Below are positions 50,040 through 58,708 of a DNA stretch of 64,000 bases, piece after piece. Below the pieces are notes generated by a model. The model was not told the DNA's origin and did no database searches. It saw only the letters and a list, made by a program, of their open reading frames with translations. Made by a program: the position numbers and the translations under genes. The DNA lies in assembly GCF_014489535.1 (NCBI RefSeq), contig NZ_CP060783.1, positions 248,001 to 312,000 of the forward strand, in the 5' to 3' direction. This DNA comes from Diaphorobacter aerolatus (GTDB lineage: Bacteria; Pseudomonadota; Gammaproteobacteria; Burkholderiales; Burkholderiaceae_C). Within the stretch, counting starts at the first letter, position 1; every line of letters starts with the position of its first letter.

Positions 50040-50179
50040 GAATTGTCCCCTGTTGATGGGGTCAATTTATCTAGATCACTGGAGCGCCTGCGAGAGATTT
50101 CATCGTTTTGATATGAATATTTCGCACATCTGAGAGCCCTCAGACGGTGGGAGGAGGCGCGCGGCAGGCATCATCAGGG

Positions 50180-51427
50180 TTATTTCTGACCCACCGACCG
50201 ATCCCTGCGCCATTCCTGCGGAATGAATTCATAGAGCGGAGTCACGTCGCGCACATACAGCACCGGCGTGGGAGGTGAGGAGAAGTTCAGGATTGCGCCC
50301 TCGGCCGTCACGTCCATGCTGGCGAGCTGGCGCATCCACGCGACGTTGACCGAGCCACCGGGAGCGGGGCGCGAATAGATGAGTTCGAGCATGCGGCGTG
50401 CGGCGGCATTGCCCCCCGCTGCGGCCAACTGGTAGAGGCGGATGGCCTCGCTGTAGTTGGACGGGACACCATCGCCACGGTGATAGCGGCGCGCCTGTTC
50501 GTACCAATCATCCGGGCTTTTTTTCTTTGCGGCGGAGTTGATCGATGCGCCCGTTTGATTCTGCTCGATGCGAACGCTCAGCAGTTTGGCATTCGAGGCG
50601 GCGGCGGGCGAGCGCGCGGCGGCCTTGTTGAATTGCTGTAGCGCGAGGTCGTAGCGCGACGCGGTCACGTTGATCAGGCCAAGCTCATTGAAGGCCGATG
50701 CGTTGCCAGCCTGCGCGGCCTGCTGCAGCAATTGCAGCCGCTGCGCGTCGGGGTCGCTGAGCAGCGCCTGCGAGGCGTTGCCGCCGTGAACCGGCGCAAG
50801 GCGGTCCTGGATCTTCCAGTCCAGAAACAGCGCAAGGCCCGTGTTCGCGTTCCTCAGTGGCGCGAGATAGGGACGCGCCGCGCCCGGCGATGGCGCGCCG
50901 GTGCAACCATCGATCTCGCACCACGCGAGGCCCGCGTTCGACAGCGGTTCGTTGAGCGTTCGGGCGCGTTCGAACCAGGTTCTGGCGAGCGCGCGATCAA
51001 CCGGCGCATGCTCTCCATGCAGATAGAGCAGGCCCAGCAACCAGGCGGTGCGTGCGGCGGTGCGTTCCGCGGCACTGCCGCGTTTGGGATTGCCTTGCGC
51101 CACGGATTGCAGCTTGCGGATGCGCTCGGCGTCCGTGTCGTTTTCGTCCGGCTCCATGAGCTTGGGTGCGGCCGTGCCCGGCGTGCCGGTGGGCTTGATC
51201 GCCGGTTGGCGAACGCTGGTTCCTGCCGGCTGGATCGCCGCGGGCCGGGAGACGCCTGCGGGCTGCACCGGCGCTTCGCCCACGTGTGACGGCTGAATGG
51301 GCGCTGGCGCGACGGCGCGCACCGTCGCGTCGGCGCGTCCGGACAGGCATGCCAGCGTGGCGACCGACAGGCAGACAACCGCAACACACGCGCGTTTCAC
51401 GCCAAAGGCGACGGCATCCTCATGCAT
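50180..51427 (-). CDS. secreted Sel1/TPR-repeat protein, last gene of the curli-like operon
   Basis: A 415-residue exported protein. Signal sequence about 1-35 (VAVVCLSVATLACLSGRADA), then a Pro-rich low-complexity stretch with repeated IQPxG / PAIKPTG units (residues 40-85), then Sel1-like helical repeats (WLLGLLYLHGEHAPVDRALA; YHRGDGVPSNYSEAIRLYQLAAAGGNAAA). Start at 51425-51427 behind a strong GAGGAGGT. It lies 104 bases after the CsgG-like gene. Sel1 proteins often act as assembly scaffolds; a periplasmic chaperone or accessory role in fibre export is inferred. Confidence 0.75.
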   Translation of the reverse strand: MHEDAVAFGVKRACVAVVCLSVATLACLSGRADATVRAVAPAPIQPSHVGEAPVQPAGVSRPAAIQPAGTSVRQPAIKPTGTPGTAAPKLMEPDENDTDAERIRKLQSVAQGNPKRGSAAERTAARTAWLLGLLYLHGEHAPVDRALARTWFERARTLNEPLSNAGLAWCEIDGCTGAPSPGAARPYLAPLRNANTGLALFLDWKIQDRLAPVHGGNASQALLSDPDAQRLQLLQQAAQAGNASAFNELGLINVTASRYDLALQQFNKAAARSPAAASNAKLLSVRIEQNQTGASINSAAKKKSPDDWYEQARRYHRGDGVPSNYSEAIRLYQLAAAGGNAAARRMLELIYSRPAPGGSVNVAWMRQLASMDVTAEGAILNFSSPPTPVLYVRDVTPLYEFIPQEWRRDRSVGQK

Positions 51428-51531
51428 GAAATACCTCCTCTCGTGACTGCGATGGTTGTCGTCTGTGGCGCAGCGGGCGTGCTTCTTGTCTCGCGATGGC
51501 GCGCCCCGATCCCTGTACGCTCTTTTCTTGC

Positions 51532-53291
51532 TCAGACGTTGGGCGCGGGCTTTGCGGAGGTCGGCTGCTGCTGCACGGGCTGTGCCTTGCGCGGAATCAC
51601 ACGCCACTCTACTTCGGACTTGGAGTACGGTGCATCGCCGAGTGCATGACGGAACGCCTGCTCGACATCGTCGACGTTGCGGTAGCCGGGAATGTTGACC
51701 ACGCCCGTGCCTTGCAGCGGTGCCGGCAGCTTGTCCAGCACGTCTTCAGCGGTCGCCAGACACGCGAGGCGCTCGATGCCGGGCTGGCTTGCATCCATGA
51801 TGAAGGCCGGGTTCGGCACCAGCCAGTCGGGCAGTCGCAGCACGGTGTTGGCGGGCACGAGCGAGCTGCGGTTCGTATTGTTGGGCGTGAGGCGCATGAC
51901 GTTGCCGACCGCATCGTTGAAATAGCAGTACACATGCGACGCCCGGGACACCGTGGCGGAGGCGAAGACCTGTTCGCCGACCTCAAACGTGGGCTTCTCG
52001 CCCGGCACGAGCGGGTTCTTGATCTGCACGTCGATTTCGCGCTCCGGCGCGGTCAGCGACGTCAACTGGATTTCCTTGGAACCCTTCACTGGCAGATAGG
52101 CCATGTACGACTTGCTCTCCGGCTCGCCGCCATTCGGGCCGGACGGCGTCCAGCCGATTTGCCGCAGGTGGCCGGAATTGTCCAGCGTGACGAAACGGTT
52201 CAGCGCCCGTTCGTAGGTGCGGAAGTCCATGGTGCCGGTCGGCACGATGCCGTTGTCGGTCTGAAAGCGGCCCAGCGCATCGCGCAATTCGCGCGACTCC
52301 TTGTCGAGCACGTCGATGCCCGGCGGCAGGTAGCCCTGCGCGATCAGCGAACTCTGGATCAGCTTGGCCTGGGCGACGCCGCCACTGTCCACATACCATT
52401 CGCGCATCTGGCGCTGGAAATCGGGGTGTGTCTGATCGAGCGTCAGGCACTGCCAGTAGGGCACGCGCGACCACTTGCCGATGAGTTCGATGGTGGCCAG
52501 ATCGACCAGCGTGCGCAGCGCGCCGCCCGCGCCGATGGCATAGTCCCGGCCCACGTTGAAGGTGACGCCGTAAGTGCCGATGCGCCCGGCCAGATCCAGG
52601 CCCTGGCCGCTGCCACCGATCACCACTTCGTTGGCCGAGTCGAGCCCCGGAATCAGCGTGCGGGTGCGAAAGTCGCCGATATGCACCTCAAGACCGATCA
52701 CGGTCGCGGTGCGGCTGGCACTCACGCCGAGATCGATGCGCGGCCCGAGAGACCTGCGTCGTTGCGGTTGCTCATGACGCTCTGGTCCACAAACGCAATC
52801 GCGCCCGACATGTACAGGGCAGGGCGCTGCAACTGCATCTGGTTGTTGTTGAGCAGGATCGTGGTGAGGTTCTGCACCGTGTCCTGCTGGACGATGTTGA
52901 CCTCGTAGTCCACGTAGCGAAACGCATTGGAGCGCCGCGACATCTGCGACAGCGCCGTGATGATCATCTCCTTGATGCCCACCGGCACGCGCGTGGAGTA
53001 ATCGGTGAACTGCTTGCTGGTGATGAGCGTGGTCGGCAACTGGGCCGCGCGCAGCATCTCGTCCATGCACATGAGCGAGTCGGAGAAGCTAGAAATCGAG
53101 CGCACCGGCCGCACCACGGGCCGGTCGGTGGTGTAGGCGGTCTCGTGGTAGCTCGCATCCTTGCGCGGATCCATGGGTGTCGAACAGGCGCCGAGAAAGA
53201 GCACGCTCGCTGCACACCCAAGCCATGACCAAAGCCGCAATGCACGCCTGCCCGACGTGCTTGCGCGTGAGGTTGATGTTGCAGAATTCAT
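51532..53291 (-). CDS. CsgG/HfaB-family outer-membrane secretion lipoprotein with C-terminal extension (one frame break)
   Basis: About 586 residues after correction. The lipobox LGAC at about residue 38 makes it a lipoprotein. The CsgG/HfaB-like domain follows (residues 60-270: VPVGIKEMIITALSQMSRRSNAF, RPALYMSGAIAFVDQ, ASRTATVIGLEVHIGDFRT, GGALRTLVDLATIELIGKW). Then come a peptidoglycan-binding-like helical unit (LRDALGRFQTDNGIVPTGTM) and a DUF4384-like domain (FEVGEQVFASATV ... VMRLTPN). CsgG forms the nonameric pore for curli; HfaB anchors the Caulobacter holdfast. The frame breaks near 52742-52746; one base restores GLSGPRIDLGVSAS. Start at 53289-53291. Confidence 0.8.
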
Positions 53292-53433
53292 CGCAAGTCT
53301 CCCTTGTTGTTCGTGCAGCGGTGAGAGTGAAGGGCAAGAAATCCGGCCCGCGCGGCGAGACCCGAGGCGAGGCTGGTGCGACGTTCCGACATGCGGATCT
53401 CGTCGCAAAAGCCCCGGCTCACAAAACGTCCTG

Positions 53434-53865
53434 TCAGAAGCAGACGTTGACCATATCGCCGCGCAACACGACCACCTGATCCCCGTTCGGACTGACCTGT
53501 CCCTTCGCGGCACCCGTCGTCGCCGACGCCGCTGTCGTGCTGCCCACGGACTGTGCGCAGGTGACCTTGCCGCCCTGCGTCTTGACCGTCTGCACCACAT
53601 CCTTTTCGGTGTAGATGCCGGTGGTGTCCGCAGAGAACGCCTTGGCCGTGTAACGCGACAACTTGGCCTGCTGCCAGGCCGGAATGCCGTTGGTGTAGTC
53701 GATAGGGTTCGACGTCCTGTTCTGGTTCAGGGGCAGCATCTGCACCTTCACCTCCTTGTTCAGGACAATCGGATCCTCACCCGGTGCCTGCGCCAGTGCA
53801 CACACCGGTGCAGCCAGGCAGATAGCCGTTGCCATCAGCAAATAACCGCCAGTGCGGTGGTTCAT
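53434..53865 (-). CDS. small secreted protein of the curli-like operon, unknown function
   Basis: A 143-residue protein with a signal peptide (1-25, ending VCALAQ) and start ATG 53863-53865 behind AAGGAGG. The mature part has no recognised domain; it holds two Cys (KVTCAQSV and the C-terminal NVCF) and a Ser/Thr/Ala-rich stretch before the end. By position between the repeat protein and the CsgG-like pore it could be a minor subunit, nucleator or periplasmic guide (as CsgB, CsgE, CsgF or HfaA are elsewhere). No similarity to these is claimed. Confidence 0.7.
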   Translation of the reverse strand: MNHRTGGYLLMATAICLAAPVCALAQAPGEDPIVLNKEVKVQMLPLNQNRTSNPIDYTNGIPAWQQAKLSRYTAKAFSADTTGIYTEKDVVQTVKTQGGKVTCAQSVGSTTAASATTGAAKGQVSPNGDQVVVLRGDMVNVCF

Positions 53866-53913
53866 GATGCGGCCTCCTTACAGTTGCGAAAAGTTGCGAA
53901 AACGGAAAGAAAC

Positions 53914-53940
53914 GACACCGGGTCGCGAGGACCCGATGTC
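53914..53940 (-). terminator. hairpin with T-rich tail between fibre subunit and export genes (attenuator candidate)
   Basis: An 11-base stem GACACCGGGTC / GACCCGATGTC with one mismatch and a short loop. Read on the minus strand it is followed by GTTTCTTTCCGTTTT. It lies 10 bases after the repeat-protein stop and 49 bases before the next start. A leaky terminator here would give more subunit than pore mRNA. Confidence 0.55.
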
Positions 53941-53950
53941 ACCTTTGCCA

Positions 53951-54544
53951 TCAGTGGCAGCGGCCACCTGGGCACGGATCTTCCGCGCAAGCGTCGTTGG
54001 AGGAGATGTTCTGCACAGCGACCGACAGCGATCCCTTGGCCGCGTTGATGGCAGCCGAGCGACCTGTCAGGCTGGCGTACTGGTACGAGCTGGCATTGGC
54101 CGCGACCGTCACGTTGCCGAAGTTGGAGGCAATGTTCTGGGTAGCCTTGGCGCCGTTGCCGTCAGCCAGGTTCGAGACGTTGGCGCGGTTGGCCATAACG
54201 GTCTGTGTGGAAGTGCCCTTGATGTCGACTTCACCGTTGTTGCTGGCCAGGTTCTGGCGAGCGACGGAGTAGTCACCCTTCGCCTCGTTGGTGACGGTTG
54301 TGTCCTTCAGGTTGGCGGTCTGGTAGGACTTGCCGCTAGAGAAAATTTCCACATCGGCCGCATTGCTGGCAATGTTTTGCAGTGCCTTGTTGTTGGTGCC
54401 CGACGTGTTCTTCGCCGTGCTGTCGTTCATGTAGGTCTTCTGTTCGCTCACGCCCGAAATCGTGATGGAACCGGGACGGACTGGGCCGGCTGCAAAAGCA
54501 GCGCTGGCAACGGCTGTCAAAGCGATAAATGCAATAGCTTTCAT
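53951..54544 (-). CDS. four-repeat secreted protein, putative curlin-like fibre subunit
   Basis: A 197-residue protein. Start ATG 54542-54544 behind AGGAGA; signal peptide 1-19 (MKAIAFIALTAVASAAFAA). The mature part is four repeats of 38-41 residues (27-64, 65-105, 106-144, 145-185). Each starts V/I-x-I/V, has a Ser-x-Gln-type core and ends A-x-Q-N-[IL]-[AS]-S-N. Asn, Gln, Ser, Ala and Gly dominate. This strand-turn rhythm with regular Gln/Asn ladders resembles CsgA/CsgB without being a close match. A 12-residue tail with three Cys (186-197) ends the protein. An amyloid-like fibre subunit exported by the CsgG-like pore is inferred. Confidence 0.75.
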   Translation of the reverse strand: MKAIAFIALTAVASAAFAAGPVRPGSITISGVSEQKTYMNDSTAKNTSGTNNKALQNIASNAADVEIFSSGKSYQTANLKDTTVTNEAKGDYSVARQNLASNNGEVDIKGTSTQTVMANRANVSNLADGNGAKATQNIASNFGNVTVAANASSYQYASLTGRSAAINAAKGSLSVAVQNISSNDACAEDPCPGGRCH

Positions 54545-55208
54545 GACGGTCTCTCCTGTAACGTGCCAAGAAAACCGCGTATCCGGATTGATGAGGTGGC
54601 CCGGACACTGCGGCGGAATGGACAAATGCAGTTGTTTGTTCCCTCGTGCATTTGTCTGGCTTCAGTGTCTTTTGCAAACCGCAGGGCAGAAATCGCCAGA
54701 AATGAGTACGCCGAATGGCCGAGGCGACGAACTCTCAAGCGCCTTGTCAAGCCGTGTTTTCGATGTTTAACAATGTTCGGCGATGGGTAGGAGGGCGTCG
54801 AAAACGTGTTAGTTGCAACTTGTAAAAACCGAAATCCGATGAAAGAAACAGCGAAAGTTCCGTGTGGAGTGTTTCGGTTGCTCGAAAAGTGAATCAGAAA
54901 ATTGAAAATTACAACCGTTTTAGCTCAGCAATTGTTTGGATTGCTGCGTGCTGTAACCTCAATTTGAGATATTTCACGTGCAGGCGGATGCTGTGGAGTG
55001 GGTTTACGTCTGATTGTGGGTAGTTTCTTTTTGTAAATTTAGCATCTATATATATAAATTACCCCGAGGCTGGATAATTGTTTGCAATTGCCTTAACGTG
55101 TAGGCACTTCATAGCAATCTTGAATTGTCATAAAAACATGGATAGTAAAAATCTTAAGACATTTCGATTGTTTTCTCGATACCAGCTGCAGAGGACGGAG
55201 GGGGAAAC
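54545..55208. promoter_or_regulatory. long divergent control region between fibre operon and response regulator
   Basis: About 660 bases with no credible gene, clearly more AT-rich than its surroundings. It holds a repeated motif: AATTGTTTGGATTGC at 54930-54944 and AATTGTTTGCAATTGC at 55076-55091, each overlapping a small inverted repeat. A sigma70-like pair TTGTAA (55031-55036) and TATAAA (55053-55058), 16 bases apart, points rightward to the regulator. GGAGGGGG precedes the regulator ATG. The size fits complex control, as seen in curli promoters. Confidence 0.55.
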
Positions 55209-55994
55209 ATGTCATATCCTGAATCGATTGATAGCCGCGGGGAGGCGCTCGTAACGCCCGGAGCATTCGCCGCCGCCCACGGACGAAACACCTTGACGGT
55301 CTGGCCCAATTTTCTGGTGGGCCAGGATGACAAGCCGGTGCGCGTCATCCTGATCGACGACGACGAACACATGCAGCGCGTGGTCGCGCAGGAACTCATG
55401 CTCGACGCGCGCACCTTGCTCGTGGGCATGGCGTCCAGCGTCAAGGAAGGGCGCAGGCTCATCAAGCAGCATGAATTCGACGTGATGCTCGTGGACGTGA
55501 ACCTCAACGACGGGCTCGGGTATTCGCTGATCGAACTCATGAAGTTCCAGCGCCCCTCGGCCGAGGCCATCATGTTTTCCATCATGGAAAGCGATGAGCA
55601 GGTGCTGCGCGCATTCGAGGTCGGCGCGACCGGCTATCTGGTCAAGCACTCGTGGTTCGGCAACTATCCGCAGGCCGTGCTGCAGGTGGCCAATGGCGGG
55701 GCCTACATCACGCCACATCTGGCGCGTCGGCTCATTCAGAAGTTTGATGCGCGAAACGGTACGTCCTCGGCGAGATCCGAATCCAGCGGCTCGCGCGAAT
55801 CCGAATTGCTTTCACAACGCGAAAAGGAAGTGCTGCGCAACGTAGCCAACGGCTACACCAGTGCGGAGATCGCAACGCGGCTCGAAATCAGCATGCTGAC
55901 CGTGAACTCGCACATCAAGAACATCTACCGCAAGCTGCGCGTACGCACACGCGCGCAGGCCGTGCAGTTCGCGTCATTGCGAAAGCTGTTCTAG
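55209..55994 (+). CDS. LuxR-family (NarL-type) response regulator
   Basis: A 261-residue regulator with a 40-residue N-terminal extension, a receiver domain (about 44-165: acidic DDDE at 50-53, phosphoacceptor Asp96 in LVDVNLNDG, Lys in LVKHSW) and a GerE helix-turn-helix (about 198-258: LLSQREKEVLRNVANGYTSA, MLTVNSHIKNIYRKL). It is divergent from the curli-like operon and is followed by a kinase gene, so it probably controls that operon. Curli in enterics is likewise governed by a LuxR-type regulator, CsgD. Confidence 0.88.
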   Translation: MSYPESIDSRGEALVTPGAFAAAHGRNTLTVWPNFLVGQDDKPVRVILIDDDEHMQRVVAQELMLDARTLLVGMASSVKEGRRLIKQHEFDVMLVDVNLNDGLGYSLIELMKFQRPSAEAIMFSIMESDEQVLRAFEVGATGYLVKHSWFGNYPQAVLQVANGGAYITPHLARRLIQKFDARNGTSSARSESSGSRESELLSQREKEVLRNVANGYTSAEIATRLEISMLTVNSHIKNIYRKLRVRTRAQAVQFASLRKLF

Positions 55995-56084
55995 TTTCAG
56001 TCAGCCGGCGAGGCGTCCGCGTGCGCAGTTGCGCGCGCGAAGGTGAAGGGAGCCAAAAGCCACCGATCGATAGCAAAGGCAACA

Positions 56085-56858
56085 ATGGTGCATGTCAGTC
56101 ATCCGGCCATTCTTGTATTTGGCGTGCTTGCATGGCTGTTGCAGTTCGCGCTCAAACTGGTCTGGGTCACCCAAAATTCCGTCGCCGACTCCACCTGGCC
56201 CTGGCTCTGGGCGCTGGCCTTCGTCGTCGATCTGCTGGTCGCTGGCGCGCTCGTGGTCCAACTGATCCGCGCCCTGTACTGGCATCCACGCGGCAAGGCG
56301 CAGGTGGCCGCGGCCGTGCGAAAGGAACGCGACCGCATCGCACGCGAACTGCATGACCAGGTAGGCTCGCAGCTCGTCAACGCGATGATGCTGTTCGACG
56401 CCCAGCAACACGACAGCAGGATGAACCCGGTAATGCTGACGCTGGAGCAATGCATGCTCGATCTTCGCCTGCTGGTGGACGTGATGAGCGACAGCAAGGG
56501 CAACCTCGCCGAAAAACTGGCAACCCTGAGGCATCGCCTGCAACCCGTGCTCGACAAGCGCGGCATCCAGCTCCACTGGATGATCGACGCAGAACCCGAC
56601 GACCAGCTACCCACCGGCAGACGTGCGCGCGAACTATGCCGCCTCGTCCAGGAAGCCGTGAGCAACGTGCTCCAACACTCGAAGGCCACGGAACTGAAGA
56701 TCGAACTGCGCCCATTCACCGAAAGCGGCCACAACCGAGACTGGCTGCTGCGCGTCGCAGACAACGGCGTCGGCATCCACAACAGCGCGAATGATGGCTA
56801 CGTGGGACGTGGACTCGAACACATGAAGCGACGCGCGCTTCGCGCGGGGGGGTTATGA
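56085..56858 (+). CDS. HisKA_3 sensor histidine kinase (C-terminal frame break)
   Basis: A kinase of about 260 residues with two membrane segments (about 7-27 and 40-62), almost no periplasmic loop, and a NarX/DesK-type HisKA_3 domain: His90 in RDRIARELHDQVGSQL. N box LCRLVQEAVSNVLQHSKA, G1 VADNGVGI and G2 GRGLEHMKRRA follow. ATG 56085 is chosen; GTG 56043 is possible. The raw frame ends at 56858 in a seven-G run (56846-56852). One extra G gives VMKIVSQAGPGTQIVVVI, the proper end of the ATPase domain, with a stop then at 57025, though the last 35 residues look unnatural. Probable partner of the regulator upstream. Confidence 0.83.
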   Translation: MVHVSHPAILVFGVLAWLLQFALKLVWVTQNSVADSTWPWLWALAFVVDLLVAGALVVQLIRALYWHPRGKAQVAAAVRKERDRIARELHDQVGSQLVNAMMLFDAQQHDSRMNPVMLTLEQCMLDLRLLVDVMSDSKGNLAEKLATLRHRLQPVLDKRGIQLHWMIDAEPDDQLPTGRRARELCRLVQEAVSNVLQHSKATELKIELRPFTESGHNRDWLLRVADNGVGIHNSANDGYVGRGLEHMKRRALRAGGL

Positions 56859-57025
56859 AAATCGTCTCGCAGGCTGGGCCGGGTACGCAGATTGTTGTGG
56901 TGATTGGGGGGAGTGGTTGGGGGATTGGTTCGACATACGTTCTTCACCAAATCCGCGCGTTTGAAGATGTAGGTACGTATGCAAACGACAAAGCCCCTGA
57001 GGGTCACAGACTGGACAACGCGTGA

Positions 57026-58004
57026 ATAAAGCTTGGAATTTGCGCCTGATGAGCCTGAGGGCTGGACTCTTCGTACCGCAATTCAGAAGGAGAAATTGAA
57101 ATCTCCTGCTTGCGAGCAAGGCTCTTCACAAACTACCTCACCCACGGAAGTTTGGCTACGCCAAAATTCCGTACAAACCCTATAACCCCGGAAAATTATA
57201 TATGAAAGAATTTTGCCGGAATTAGGAAGCCTCGGCAAAGCCGGATTTTCTGAAAATTCAATCTAAGCAGATCAACAAGCTACGAGTAGTGAGTGGCAGA
57301 AAATAAGGGTTTGCAGACTCTCCTTAGCGCTACTAATCATGCAGAATGAAAAAATGATAATAACTGAAAAAAATATAAGAGTCCTCACAAATTTGCAAAT
57401 TTGAAAAATGAACATTACTGATTTTAAATTAATTTGATTATCGGCACTAAATTTTTAAAAAACATGAAACATATGTTGGTGTGCAAGCTCAGTTTGGCGA
57501 TTTTATACCTCCATGCGACCCTTAAAATTTAAAAGTGGAATTTTTTGATTTTATCCTCATTCTACACATGGAATGTATTATTCGGAAGTGCATCTAATTG
57601 CTGCAAATTTTATTTAGGCTCCGCTGAATGTATTATCGCGAAATTATAAAAAGCCATAGGGTAGCTATCTTGAATATTTCCCTGTTTGAGCTTCTCGGTC
57701 TCATCTCCGAAAAATTAACACGTGCCTTGCGATCACTTTTTGCCGTCATATTATTTTTGAATATGTTTGGCACAGCGCAAGGGAGTCGATTCCAAATACG
57801 CCGAAAAATCTTTAGTAGCAGACAGGCTGGCTCGATCATGGTACACAGCCGCTGATTACTAATTATATTCAATTTTCCTATGCAATGATAATCACTGTAC
57901 GGTGCGTAAAAATATTTTGCCAAGTGCATTTTTCTAATCTGTTGCAGCGACCCTGGTAATGATGCGATTTTCGCAAAAGGCGCTGATTTTTAATTGTATG
58001 CTGT
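57026..58004. other. AT-rich intergenic segment at the island border
   Basis: Nearly 1 kb of strongly AT-rich sequence with many stops in all frames. Apart from the decayed rhs leader at 57740-57890 I see no gene. The abrupt base-composition change at about 57,100 marks the edge of acquired DNA. Confidence 0.6.
57740..57890 (+). pseudogene. decayed copy of the rhs gene start
   Basis: This stretch lines up with 58789-58905, the signal-peptide end and first mature codons of the intact rhs gene. Shared anchors include TTTGGC, ATTCCAAA/ATCCCAAA, GCAGACAG-CTGGCTCGAT and CAGCCGCTGA-TA. Identity is roughly two thirds by eye, with indels and stops. It is a relic of a second rhs locus. Confidence 0.6.
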
Positions 58005-58667
58005 ATGAAAATTATTAATATTTTATTTCTTCTTCTTATGTTTTTTTGCAGCGTATCCAGGGCAAATTATTTGATGCCGGGCTGGATTAGCAATGGTGCA
58101 CGAGGCACGGAGTTCGAGTCTCCAGAAAAAGCATGTCAGGCAGTAGCAATTGGTGCTGGTGCAGGGTATTCATTCGCTAATATTACACAAATCAACGGAT
58201 CTACCGGGTACTATTGTAATCTAAGAAATCTAGCTAATTATCCAAATGTATTCACTTATGCACTCGTTGAGCAGGCTGTTTGCCCGGTTGATCCGAGATG
58301 GGTAACTTCCTATTATGCCAGTGGACTGAGATATTGTAAAATGTTTAAGATGGAAATTTTAGGAGCGAATACAACAAATGCGCTTCCCTCTATCCATGGT
58401 CCAGTTGAGCAAACTATAAGAACCTCGTCTATCGACGGACTTGAAAAAAATGTGCATATAGTTTTAAAAACAATGAGAGGGCAAACGAGCGCTGGGTACA
58501 CAAATGAAAATGGTGAAATATCTTTTCTCCTTGTTCCTCCTGATATTGTAGGGGCTCAAATTGAAATTTCTGCGAGTTGCTTAAATTGTGAAAACTCCGT
58601 AAATAAAACCATCACTGTATTTCCCGTAAATTTGGAATCGCCTAAGCCACAAATGTGCCAACGTTGA
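58005..58667 (+). CDS. secreted protein of unknown function upstream of rhs
   Basis: A 220-residue protein with a signal peptide (1-20, IINILFLLLMFFCSVSRA). The mature part has eight or more Cys, an N-terminal region with ACQAVAIGAGAGYSFANI and YYCNLRNL, and a C-terminal part that looks like an Ig-like or carboxypeptidase-regulatory beta domain (GQTSAGYTNENGEISFLLVPP). Codon use is AT-rich, unlike the neighbours. It lies 41 bases before the rhs ATG, so it is probably part of the same export/toxin locus. No known family recognised. Confidence 0.7.
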   Translation: MKIINILFLLLMFFCSVSRANYLMPGWISNGARGTEFESPEKACQAVAIGAGAGYSFANITQINGSTGYYCNLRNLANYPNVFTYALVEQAVCPVDPRWVTSYYASGLRYCKMFKMEILGANTTNALPSIHGPVEQTIRTSSIDGLEKNVHIVLKTMRGQTSAGYTNENGEISFLLVPPDIVGAQIEISASCLNCENSVNKTITVFPVNLESPKPQMCQR

Positions 58668-58708
58668 TAGTGTCTCGAATCGCCTCCCAACCGGTGCTGG
58701 CTAATACC

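Noticed and set aside
54545..54790. Short open frames in the fibre-operon control region.
   Set aside because: No ribosome binding site and no conserved features; they overlap the likely promoter.
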